Notes under the pieces: generated by a model | The model's input: the letters and a program-made list of their open reading frames with translations, nothing else | Told to the model about the DNA's origin: nothing | Database searches by the model: none | Made by a program: the position numbers and the translations under genes | Assembly (NCBI RefSeq): GCF_024970185.1 | Contig: NZ_CP103965.1 | Coordinates: 5,723,001-5,787,000 of the forward strand | Source: Pseudomonas sp. N3-W | GTDB lineage: Bacteria > Pseudomonadota > Gammaproteobacteria > Pseudomonadales > Pseudomonadaceae | DNA: 64,000 nt | Direction: 5' to 3' | In this document: piece by piece, positions 57,012 through 64,000 of the stretch | How positions within the stretch are numbered: the stretch's first letter is position 1 | Layout: the number at the start of each line of letters is the position of its first letter

Positions 57012-58250
57012 ATGCCCAGCCAGCCGCCCCTGTTGTTACGTCACCATCGCCCTTTCATCGCGTTCTGGCTGGCCCGGGTGTTTACCGCCAGTGGTTTTCA
57101 GATGCTCACCGTGGCCATCGGCTGGAACCTGTATCAACTGACCGGCAACGTGCTCGACCTGGGTCTGGTCGGTCTGGTGGAGTTCGCCCCACGCGTGTTG
57201 TTCATGCTGCACACCGGGCACGTCGCCGACCGCTATGACCGGCGCAAGGTCGCGGCGATCTGTCAGTCGTTGCAGGCGCTGATTGCACTGACCCTGGCGA
57301 TCGGCGGCGCAACTGGCCATGTCACGCGGGAAATGATCTTCATCCTGGCGTTTCTGCTCGGCGCCGCGCGTTCCTTCGAGATGCCAACCACCCAGGCATT
57401 GCTGCCGAGCATCGTCCCGCAGGCCTTGTTCCCGCGCGCCGTCGCCGCCGCGCAATCGGCGCAGCAGTCCGCCACCATCGTCGCCCCTGCCCTCGGCGGT
57501 TTGCTTTATGCCTTCGGCAGTGTCTGGGTCTATGGGCCGACGGTGATTCTGTACGTCATCGCCTTGTCGCTGATGCTCAGCCTGCCCGCTCGGCAAACGC
57601 CGCTGAACAAGAACAAGGCGACCATGGACTCATTGCTGGCAGGCGTGCGGTTCATTCGCAGCCGTCCGGATATCCTCGGCGCCATTTCGCTGGATCTGTT
57701 TGCCGTGCTGCTCGGCGGTGCCACCGCATTGCTGCCGGTGTTCGCCAAGGACATTCTGCTGACCGGCCCCTGGGGCCTCGGGCTGCTGCGTTCGGCGCCA
57801 GCGGTGGGTGCGCTGCTGATGTCGCTGTTCCTGGCGCGATTTGCCGTTGAGCGCAACGTCGGGCGGGTGATGTTCACCGCCGTCGGCATCTTCGGTGTGG
57901 CGACCATCGCCTTCGGGCTGTCGACCTCGTTCTGGTTTTCCCTGGCGGTGCTGGTGGTGCTGGGCGCGGCGGACATGATCAGCATGGTGATCCGTGCATC
58001 CTTCGTGCAACTGGAAACCCCGGACGAAATGCGCGGCCGGGTCAGCGCGGTCAATGGCCTGTTCATTGGCGCCTCGAACCAGTTGGGCGAGTTCGAATCC
58101 GGGGTGACTGCCCACTGGTTCGGCACTGTGCCAGCGGTGGTGATGGGCGGCATCGGCACGCTGCTGGTCACGGGGACCTGGATAAAGCTGTTCCCGACCC
58201 TGGCCAACCGCGACCGCATGCATGTGCCCGCGGAAGAAACCCGGCTCTAA
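57012..58250 (+). CDS. MFS transporter (EntS-like efflux family)
   Basis: The 412-residue protein begins with a short tail and about twelve membrane segments. The cytoplasmic loop motif GHVADRYDRRKVAAICQ and segments such as NALGxx-like LGVAL are those of the DUF894/EntS-like branch of MFS, typical of siderophore or drug exporters. No substrate can be assigned. Its stop overlaps that of the convergent molybdopterin subunit by three bases. It is not tied to any biosynthetic cluster here. Confidence 0.85.
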   Translation: MPSQPPLLLRHHRPFIAFWLARVFTASGFQMLTVAIGWNLYQLTGNVLDLGLVGLVEFAPRVLFMLHTGHVADRYDRRKVAAICQSLQALIALTLAIGGATGHVTREMIFILAFLLGAARSFEMPTTQALLPSIVPQALFPRAVAAAQSAQQSATIVAPALGGLLYAFGSVWVYGPTVILYVIALSLMLSLPARQTPLNKNKATMDSLLAGVRFIRSRPDILGAISLDLFAVLLGGATALLPVFAKDILLTGPWGLGLLRSAPAVGALLMSLFLARFAVERNVGRVMFTAVGIFGVATIAFGLSTSFWFSLAVLVVLGAADMISMVIRASFVQLETPDEMRGRVSAVNGLFIGASNQLGEFESGVTAHWFGTVPAVVMGGIGTLLVTGTWIKLFPTLANRDRMHVPAEETRL

Positions 58251-60448
58251 AGCAGCTTGTCGAGGGTGACGGGAAAGTCCCGCACCCGCTTGCCGGTGGC
58301 GTGATACACGGCATTGGCTACCGCCGCTGCGACACCGACGATACCGATTTCGCCGACGCCCTTGGAACCCAGTGCGTTGACGATTTCGTCGTTTTCCTCG
58401 ACGAAAATCACCTCAATGTCGCCAATATCCGCGTTTACCGGAATGTGATACTCGGCCAGACTGTGGTTCATGTTGCGGCCCAGCGCATGGTCCGTCTGGG
58501 TTTCTTCGTGCAAGGCCATGCCAATCCCCCACACCACGCCGCCAAGGATCTGGCTGCGGGCCATCTTCGGATTGACCACGCGGCCCGCCGCAATCGCACT
58601 GACCACTCGACTGACTTTCACCGTGCCCAGGTCCTCATCCACCAGCACTTCAACGAACACCGCCGAGTGCGTTGCCGTGGCATAGCCGTCGCGTTTGGGA
58701 TCAGGCTTGCTGTCGACCTGCACTTCGATCGTCTCTTCGCCGCTGTCCCGGGCCAATTCAGCCAGGCTCACCCGTGCTTCGCCGAAAGACAGGTAACCGT
58801 TCTCGAACAGCGCCTGTTCCGGGGTGACACCGCTGAACGCCGGATACGTCTGCCGCGCCACCGCCAGCAGTTTGTCTTTCAGGGCTTCGCAGGCCTGCTG
58901 CACCGCCGTCCCTACCGACGAGACGGTGAACGAACCGCCCTGCAGCGGTGCGGTGGGTAGCGAGGAGTCACCGAGGACAAATCTGACGTCCCTGGCGCAA
59001 ACGCCCGACGCCTGAGCAGCAATTTGCGTCATCACTGTGTAGGTGCCAGTGCCGATATCGGTGGTCGCGCTGCTGACCGTCAGTTGCCCGTTCTGGTCGA
59101 GTACAGCCTTGGCGCTGGCCTTCATTTGCAATGCTTCCCAGACGCCGCCGGCCATGCCCCAACCGACCAGTTGACGCCCCTGACGCATGCTCCGGGGCTC
59201 GGGATCACGCTGGTCCCAGCCAAAACGTTGCGCCCCTTGGGCATAGCACTCGCGCAATTCCTTGCTGGAATACGGTTTGTCTTCGTTCTGATTGCGCTCG
59301 GCGAAGTTGATCAAACGCAGTTGCACCGGATCGATTGCCAGGGCGCAGGCCAGTTCGTCCATCGCACATTCCAGCCCGACCACACCCAATGCGGCGCCGG
59401 GGGCACGCATGTCCAGTGGGGTATAGACGTCCAGCGGCAGCACTTTGTAGGTCAGTTGTACGTTGTCGCAGTGATAGAGCATGCCGCTCCATTCCACGAC
59501 GTGTTCGGTGAAGTCCTCGAAACGCGAGGTCTGGGCGATAGCGTTGTGCGCCAGGGCCAGCAAGCGGCCATTGGGGGCCGCGCCCAGTTGCAGTCGCTGC
59601 AAGGTGCGAGGCCGATAGCCAAAGGTGAACATCTGCTGGCGCGTCAGCGTCACCCGCACTGAACGCTTGAGCGACAGCGCCGCCATTACCGCCAGCGGCA
59701 ACTGGTACTGCGGGCGCAAACCGGAGCCGAAGGCGCCACCGACATAGGCGGCGAAGATCCTGACCTGCGCCTTCTCCAGCCCAAAGACCTTTTGCACATA
59801 TGACTGACAGTTCTGTGGCCCTTGGGTCTTGTCGTGAATGTGCAGGCTGCCATCCGCTTGATACAGCACCGTACTGGCATGCGGTTCCATCGGGTTGTGA
59901 TGTTCGCTGGGCGTGCTGTAGTGCACATCCACGCTGATCGCCGCGCTGGCAAACTCGCCCTGAAAATTCCCACGGGGCTTGGGCACTTCGGCAGGCGCCG
60001 AATGCGCTTCTTCCTGCAGGACTAACAGATCGGTCTGATGCGGCTCGGTTTCGTATTCGATCTCCACGAGCGACCCGGCATACCGCGCCAGCTCCAGGTT
60101 GTCCGCCACCACCAGCGCCAGCGGTTGGCCGCTGTAGAGCACTCGATCGTTGTACAACGGACGAAACGGCGACCCCTTGGCGGAGTCGGCGTCTTCATAG
60201 TCCTTGTCATAACTGGCGACGTGCGGACGATTGGTGTGATCGATCACGGCGACTACACCCGGTAACGCCAGCGCCTTCGATGCATCGATATGCAGCACGC
60301 GACCGCAGGCAATGCTGCTCGACACCACGCTGCCGTGCAGCAGGCGGTCTTCGGGAAACTCGGCGGCGTAACGGGCCTGACCGGTCACTTTGAGTCGACC
60401 GTCGACCCGATCCAGCGGCTGGCCCAGGGGTTGGGTAAAGGTGTTCAT
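58247..60448 (-). CDS. Molybdopterin subunit of a PaoABC-type aldehyde oxidoreductase
   Basis: The 733-residue protein resembles PaoC/YagR (732): LPGVVAVIDHTNRP and HYSTPSEHHNPMEPHA early, AFGSGLRPQYQ in the middle and the catalytic glutamate in GSKGVGEIGIVGVA near the C-terminus. It is the large subunit of a three-part molybdenum hydroxylase of the xanthine oxidase family, likely with a cytosine-dinucleotide-type cofactor as in PaoABC. The A of its ATG is shared with the stop of the FAD subunit. The substrate is probably aromatic aldehydes, inferred from the homologue only. Confidence 0.88.
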   Translation of the reverse strand: MNTFTQPLGQPLDRVDGRLKVTGQARYAAEFPEDRLLHGSVVSSSIACGRVLHIDASKALALPGVVAVIDHTNRPHVASYDKDYEDADSAKGSPFRPLYNDRVLYSGQPLALVVADNLELARYAGSLVEIEYETEPHQTDLLVLQEEAHSAPAEVPKPRGNFQGEFASAAISVDVHYSTPSEHHNPMEPHASTVLYQADGSLHIHDKTQGPQNCQSYVQKVFGLEKAQVRIFAAYVGGAFGSGLRPQYQLPLAVMAALSLKRSVRVTLTRQQMFTFGYRPRTLQRLQLGAAPNGRLLALAHNAIAQTSRFEDFTEHVVEWSGMLYHCDNVQLTYKVLPLDVYTPLDMRAPGAALGVVGLECAMDELACALAIDPVQLRLINFAERNQNEDKPYSSKELRECYAQGAQRFGWDQRDPEPRSMRQGRQLVGWGMAGGVWEALQMKASAKAVLDQNGQLTVSSATTDIGTGTYTVMTQIAAQASGVCARDVRFVLGDSSLPTAPLQGGSFTVSSVGTAVQQACEALKDKLLAVARQTYPAFSGVTPEQALFENGYLSFGEARVSLAELARDSGEETIEVQVDSKPDPKRDGYATATHSAVFVEVLVDEDLGTVKVSRVVSAIAAGRVVNPKMARSQILGGVVWGIGMALHEETQTDHALGRNMNHSLAEYHIPVNADIGDIEVIFVEENDEIVNALGSKGVGEIGIVGVAAAVANAVYHATGKRVRDFPVTLDKLL

Positions 60449-61434
60449 CAGGCCTGCCCTCCCAGCGCTGCATCGCTCAAGGCGCGGACAATGGCCCGGT
60501 GCGCCAGTTTGACTTTGAAAGCGTTATGTTCGAGCGGCTGCGCGTCTTTCAACAGCGCATCGGCGGCAGTGCTGAAGGCTTCCCGGCTGGCAACCTTGCC
60601 CACCAGCCAGCCTTCAACCGTCTTGTCGCGCCAGGGTTTATGCGCCACGCCGCCCAACACCAGACGCGCCTCGCGAATCACCGGGCCGGTCATTTCCAGC
60701 GCGGCGGCCACAGAGACCAGCGCGAAGGCGTAGGACGCCCTGTCGCGAATCTTCAGGTAATGGCTATGTTCGGCAAACCCGATGGCGGGCAATTCAATAG
60801 CGGTGATCAGCTCATCGTGGGCCAGGTGGTTGTCGCGATCCGCAGAATCGCCGGGCAGTCGATGGAAGTCGGCGAACTCGATAGTTCTGGCACCGTCGCG
60901 ACCGTGCACATGGACCACGGCCTCCAGCGCCGCCAGTGCCACGCACATATCGGACGGATGGGTGGCCACGCACTGTTCACTGGCGCCGAGGATAGCGTGA
61001 ATCCGGTTCAGGCCATTTCGCGCCGGGCAGCCACTGCCCGGCTCGCGCTTGTTGCACGGCACATTGACGTCATAGAAGTAATAGCAACGGGTGCGTTGCA
61101 GCAAGTTGCCTCCGGTGCTGGCCATATTGCGCAATTGCGGCGAAGCGCCGGCCAGGATCGCCTGGGACAACAGTGGGTAGCGCTGTTCAATCAACGGATG
61201 CCAGGCCAGATCAGCATTGCTGACCAGCGCGCCGATCATCAGTCCGCCCTTCGCCGTTGCTGTCACCTCGCGTAGTGGCAGCCCCGTGATGTCGATCAGA
61301 TGCTCGGGGCGGGTGAGATTTTCCTTCATCAAATCCAGCAGATTCGTACCGCCGGCAATGAACCGTGACGCCGGCCCCACGAGATGAATCGCACTCTGCA
61401 CGGAGTCGGGTTTGCTGTACTGGAAAGGATTCAT
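60448..61434 (-). CDS. FAD-binding subunit of the PaoABC-type oxidoreductase
   Basis: The 328-residue protein (from ATG 61434) carries the FAD site FIAGGTNLLDLMK and the additional cluster cysteines of PaoB: QRTRCYYFYDVNVPCNK and PGSGC, with SEQCVATHPSDMC. These extra cysteines (a [4Fe-4S] in PaoB) distinguish it from plain XdhB subunits. It overlaps both partners by a few bases (ATGA with the 2Fe-2S gene, and one base with the large subunit), so the three are one translationally coupled operon. Confidence 0.88.
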   Translation of the reverse strand: MNPFQYSKPDSVQSAIHLVGPASRFIAGGTNLLDLMKENLTRPEHLIDITGLPLREVTATAKGGLMIGALVSNADLAWHPLIEQRYPLLSQAILAGASPQLRNMASTGGNLLQRTRCYYFYDVNVPCNKREPGSGCPARNGLNRIHAILGASEQCVATHPSDMCVALAALEAVVHVHGRDGARTIEFADFHRLPGDSADRDNHLAHDELITAIELPAIGFAEHSHYLKIRDRASYAFALVSVAAALEMTGPVIREARLVLGGVAHKPWRDKTVEGWLVGKVASREAFSTAADALLKDAQPLEHNAFKVKLAHRAIVRALSDAALGGQA

Positions 61435-61964
61435 TGACCGCCCCCTTGCCCATTGCGCTGACGGCACGCGGGCAATGCCTCTTCGATGGCATCGCGAATG
61501 TTGCTGTAGGCGCCGCAGCGGCACAGATTACCGCTCATAAGCTCCTGAATCTGCCCGCTGGTTTGCGCCCGTCCTTCATTGGCCAATCCGACCGCCGAGC
61601 AGATTTGCCCCGGCGTGCAATAACCACACTGAAACGCATCGTGTTTGATGAAGGCCTGCTGCATCGGGTGCAGCTCGTCACCCTCGGCCAGCCCTTCCAC
61701 CGTGGTCAGCTCGGCGCCCTGGCACATCACCGCCAGCGTCAGGCAGGCGTTGACCCGCTTGCCATTGAGCAACACCGTACAAGCGCCGCACTGACCGTGA
61801 TCGCAGCCCTTTTTGGTGCCGATCAGGTCCAGCTGCTCTCGCAACAGATCCAGCAGCGTGGTCCAGGGCAACACCTCAAGCTCGCGGGCCTGCCCGTTGA
61901 GCGTCAAATGTAACGAATGACGGGTGAATAACGACGGCGCAGCGTCGAGAGTGGTCGCGCTCAT
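61431..61964 (-). CDS. 2Fe-2S subunit of the PaoABC-type oxidoreductase
   Basis: The 177-residue protein has a plant-type ferredoxin motif (GCDHGQCGACTVLLNGKRVN) and a second motif (CGYCTPGQICSA, GNLCRCGAY). The ATG at 61964 follows GAGG at good spacing. E. coli PaoA has a twin-arginine signal; none is seen here, so the enzyme is probably cytoplasmic. It is the first gene of the operon and would pass electrons from the molybdenum site to FAD. Confidence 0.9.
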   Translation of the reverse strand: MSATTLDAAPSLFTRHSLHLTLNGQARELEVLPWTTLLDLLREQLDLIGTKKGCDHGQCGACTVLLNGKRVNACLTLAVMCQGAELTTVEGLAEGDELHPMQQAFIKHDAFQCGYCTPGQICSAVGLANEGRAQTSGQIQELMSGNLCRCGAYSNIRDAIEEALPACRQRNGQGGGQ

Positions 61965-62078
61965 AAACACCTCACGGTTGGTCATACATTCGCGGCGTTT
62001 TGGAAAACCGCCGTCATAAGGGGTACGACTTCGGGGTGGGATGAGCGTTCAAGGGAATTGATCTGCGGCAAGCTGGCG

Positions 62079-62630
62079 CTAAACCAGCAGCTCCCCCGCC
62101 ACCATCGCCCGTGTGGCTTTACCGCACAACTGCTCCACCAGCATCAACGCAAACGGCAACGCCGCGCCCGAGCCCTGGGCGGTGATGCAGTTGCCATCGA
62201 CCACCACCGGTTGGTCGACAAAGGTGCAGCCCGACAATTGATGGCTGACGGTGGGCAGGCAGGTCATGCGCCGTTGCCGCAGCACGCCGAAGGCTTGCAG
62301 GGCCAGCGCGGGGGCTTCGGCGATGCCAGCGAACAGGCGCCCGGCGGCGGCCTGGTCCTTGAGCAGTTGTTGCAAGGGATGATGGGCGGCCAGGTGTTGC
62401 GCGCCGACGGCACCGCCCGGCAGGACGATCAGGTCGAACGGCTGGGCCAGTACGTCGACCAGCATCGCATCGGCCGTCAGGCGGGTACCGCGTGCGCAGG
62501 TCAACATGCGCCGCGCCTCGACGCTGGCCACCACCACTTCAACCTTGGCGCGGCGCAGGACGTCGATCAGCGTCACGCATTGCAGGTCGTCGATGCCCTC
62601 GGCAAGGGTAATCAAGGCTCTAAAGGTCAT
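62079..62630 (-). CDS. DJ-1/PfpI family protein lacking the catalytic Cys and Glu
   Basis: The 183-residue protein has the DJ-1 fold: LAEGIDDLQCVTLIDVLRRA at the N-terminus, LPGGAVGAQHL and then GIAEAPALAL at the nucleophile elbow, where DJ-1 has the Cys (here Ala104). The Glu that normally supports it is Gln17. Both changes argue for loss of the glyoxalase or deglycase chemistry claimed for family members, while the fold and other Cys residues (Cys18, Cys45) remain. Its role may be structural or binding. It follows the oxidoreductase operon with about 110 bases between. Confidence 0.88.
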   Translation of the reverse strand: MTFRALITLAEGIDDLQCVTLIDVLRRAKVEVVVASVEARRMLTCARGTRLTADAMLVDVLAQPFDLIVLPGGAVGAQHLAAHHPLQQLLKDQAAAGRLFAGIAEAPALALQAFGVLRQRRMTCLPTVSHQLSGCTFVDQPVVVDGNCITAQGSGAALPFALMLVEQLCGKATRAMVAGELLV

Positions 62631-62696
62631 AAGCGTGGTCCGCAGGATGATCCTTGAAGCGTAGTCAGCTTTCCCGACGCCTGTTCGAGCCGGCCG

Positions 62697-63155
62697 TTAC
62701 TTGATGTAAAGCTGCGTCGCCAGCGTATTGCCCGGCGCGTTGATCGAGGTGTTGCTGAAGGTGAACGTCCCTCCCTGATAGCCGCCCAGATCAAAAATAT
62801 AAAGCGTGCCGACGATCCTGGTGGCCGCACCCGAGCACTCGGTCGGATTGCCGTTGTCGTAGGCACAGACCTTGGTTTGCATCCCGTCGAGACTGAAACC
62901 GTCGAGGGACGCATGCGGTACGCGGCCATAACCCATTTCCAGCACATACACCTTGATGTTCGCGCCGCCGTGGTCGCAGGTCGTCTGCGCTTGACCGTCG
63001 GCAATATTTTCAATGCCACACGCCGCCGACTGCACCTTGAGCACCTGGACGTGGGTCAGGGGCGGCGCCGACGCGGCCATTGCAAGCGGCGCACCGCACA
63101 GCAGCACGACAAAAAGACCCAGCGATCGAATGATGTTGCGCTTGTTGCAATCCAT
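62697..63155 (-). CDS. Secreted DUF4879-like protein
   Basis: The ATG at 63155 follows GGGGAG and gives 152 residues with a signal peptide (SLGLFVVLLCGAPLAMAA). The mature part (LTHVQVLKVQSAACGIENIA, TCDHGGANIKVYVLEMGYGR and the C-terminal SINAPGNTLATQLYIK) has four cysteines that could form two disulfides. It resembles DUF4879, a secreted family of unknown function. Upstream in-frame sequence is not conserved and not used. Confidence 0.8.
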   Translation of the reverse strand: MDCNKRNIIRSLGLFVVLLCGAPLAMAASAPPLTHVQVLKVQSAACGIENIADGQAQTTCDHGGANIKVYVLEMGYGRVPHASLDGFSLDGMQTKVCAYDNGNPTECSGAATRIVGTLYIFDLGGYQGGTFTFSNTSINAPGNTLATQLYIK

Positions 63156-63362
63156 GATGACTCCCCTCAAAACAGGCTCGCAGTATGGCGTACTTGGCTT
63201 TGACGCAAAACATCGCCGACGATCGCAGCCATTGCCCCACGCTGCTGGTATGATGCGCGGCTTTTTCCGACACACAGAAAATTCCCGGGCGCCTCTGGCC
63301 GTCTGTGCTTTGCTGTTGAGGTCGATACATTCACGGCGCACTGCGCGCCACGGGGAGCAGAC

Positions 63363-64000
63363 ATGCTGGAAAGGCTGTTTCAACTAAAGGCCCACAACAC
63401 CAACGTGCGGACCGAGATTCTGGCGGGCATCACGACCTTTTTGGCCATGGCCTACATTCTGTTCGTCAACCCGAGCATCCTCGGCGAGACCGGCATGGAC
63501 AAGGGGGCGGTGTTCGTCGCCACCTGCCTGGCGGCCGCCATCGGCTCCACGGTCATGGGCCTGATCGCCAACTACCCGATCGCCCTCGCACCGGGCATGG
63601 GCCTGAACGCCTTCTTCACCTACACCGTGGCCCTGCACATGGGCCACACCTGGCAAGTGGCGCTGGGTGCGGTGTTCATCTCCGCCGTGTTGTTCTTCCT
63701 GCTGTCGATCTTCCGCATCCGCGAATGGATCATCAACAGCATCCCGTTGCCCCTGCGTTCGGCGATTGCCGCCGGTATCGGCCTGTTCCTGGCGCTGATT
63801 GCCCTGCATAACGCCGGCATCGTGGTCAGTAACCCGGCGACCATGGTCGGCCTCGGTGACTTGAAGCAACCGGCACCGATTCTCGCGACCCTCGGTTTCG
63901 CGCTGATCGTTGCCCTCGAAGCGCTGAAAGTACGCGGCGCGGTGCTGATCGGCATTCTCGCGGTGACCATCGTTTCCATCGCGATGGGCTTCACCCCGTT
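63363..64000 (+). CDS. NCS2 (AzgA-type) purine permease, N-terminal part (cut by window edge)
   Basis: The frame from ATG 63363 runs off the window after 212 residues. It starts MLERLFQLKAHNTNVRTEIL and continues AGITTFLAMAYILFVNPSIL, the AzgA-type opening, and has ANYPIALAPGMGLNAFFTYT, with LRSAIAAGIGLFLALIALHN. This points to an adenine, guanine or hypoxanthine transporter of the inner membrane. GGGGAGCAG lies before the ATG. Substrate choice cannot be told from the fragment. Confidence 0.93.
   Translation, partial: MLERLFQLKAHNTNVRTEILAGITTFLAMAYILFVNPSILGETGMDKGAVFVATCLAAAIGSTVMGLIANYPIALAPGMGLNAFFTYTVALHMGHTWQVALGAVFISAVLFFLLSIFRIREWIINSIPLPLRSAIAAGIGLFLALIALHNAGIVVSNPATMVGLGDLKQPAPILATLGFALIVALEALKVRGAVLIGILAVTIVSIAMGFTP

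Noticed and set aside
63156..63362. Possible purine riboswitch before the NCS2 permease.
   Set aside because: No purine-aptamer core (conserved loop pairs and junction) could be recognised, and such riboswitches are not expected in Pseudomonas.

Overview
The window is a continuous stretch of chromosome from a fluorescent Pseudomonas, most likely the P. fluorescens group. The evidence is high G+C, gene sequences that closely resemble Pseudomonas homologues, a gene order that follows the P. aeruginosa PA4548-PA4615 neighbourhood over long blocks, and many REP-type palindromes (GTGGGAGCGAGC...GCTCGC) of the kind typical of this group. I see no prophage, complete insertion sequence, CRISPR array, rRNA or tRNA. 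Almost all of it is housekeeping or core-accessory DNA. I did not find a clearly new multi-gene system; the best leads are single loci listed in the findings.

Layout. 1-6.7 kb: N-terminal part of a glycine/D-amino-acid oxidase, then the type IV pilus minor-pilin operon (fimU-pilV-pilW-pilX-pilY1-pilE, minus strand) with a divergent second FimT/GspH pseudopilin. 6.7-14.7 kb: the tightly overlapping ribF-ileS-lspA-fkpB-ispH block (isoprenoid synthesis, lipoprotein signal peptidase, isoleucyl-tRNA synthetase), murJ and rpsT. 14.9-20.4 kb: creA, proB, obg, rpmA, rplU, then ispB and yjdM/phnA. 20.6-33.3 kb: a small gene behind a Fur-box-like site, fklB, several conserved envelope or unknown proteins (DUF6482, TIGR00645, a lipoprotein, DUF3015, DUF4105), a Lon-like AAA protease, a Gre-type factor and ettA. 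A 176-bp palindromic MITE-like element lies just upstream of morA.

33.7-46.2 kb: morA (PAS-GGDEF-EAL), glyA, a C4-dicarboxylate-type symporter followed by two GntR-family regulators, then a CobW-type GTPase, YbdD and the pyruvate transporter CstA, and mapZ (PilZ c-di-GMP adaptor). 46.3-53.8 kb: radA, the ankyrin protein and periplasmic catalase pair ankB-katB, mscL, a ferredoxin-NADP reductase, a PpoR-like LuxR solo and rlmG. 53.8-64 kb: cyanide-insensitive oxidase cioAB with a 55-residue DUF2474 subunit and a perfect ANR/FNR box upstream, an MFS exporter, a PaoABC-type molybdenum aldehyde oxidoreductase, a DJ-1/PfpI protein lacking its catalytic residues, a secreted DUF4879-like protein and the start of an NCS2 purine permease.

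Themes that link genes: c-di-GMP and surface motility (minor pilins and PilY1, MorA, MapZ); respiratory and oxidative stress (CioAB, KatB/AnkB, Fpr, GreB-like, RadA); iron (Fur-box gene). Fifteen REP loci (ten type A pairs, three type B pairs, two single copies) punctuate the intergenic gaps.
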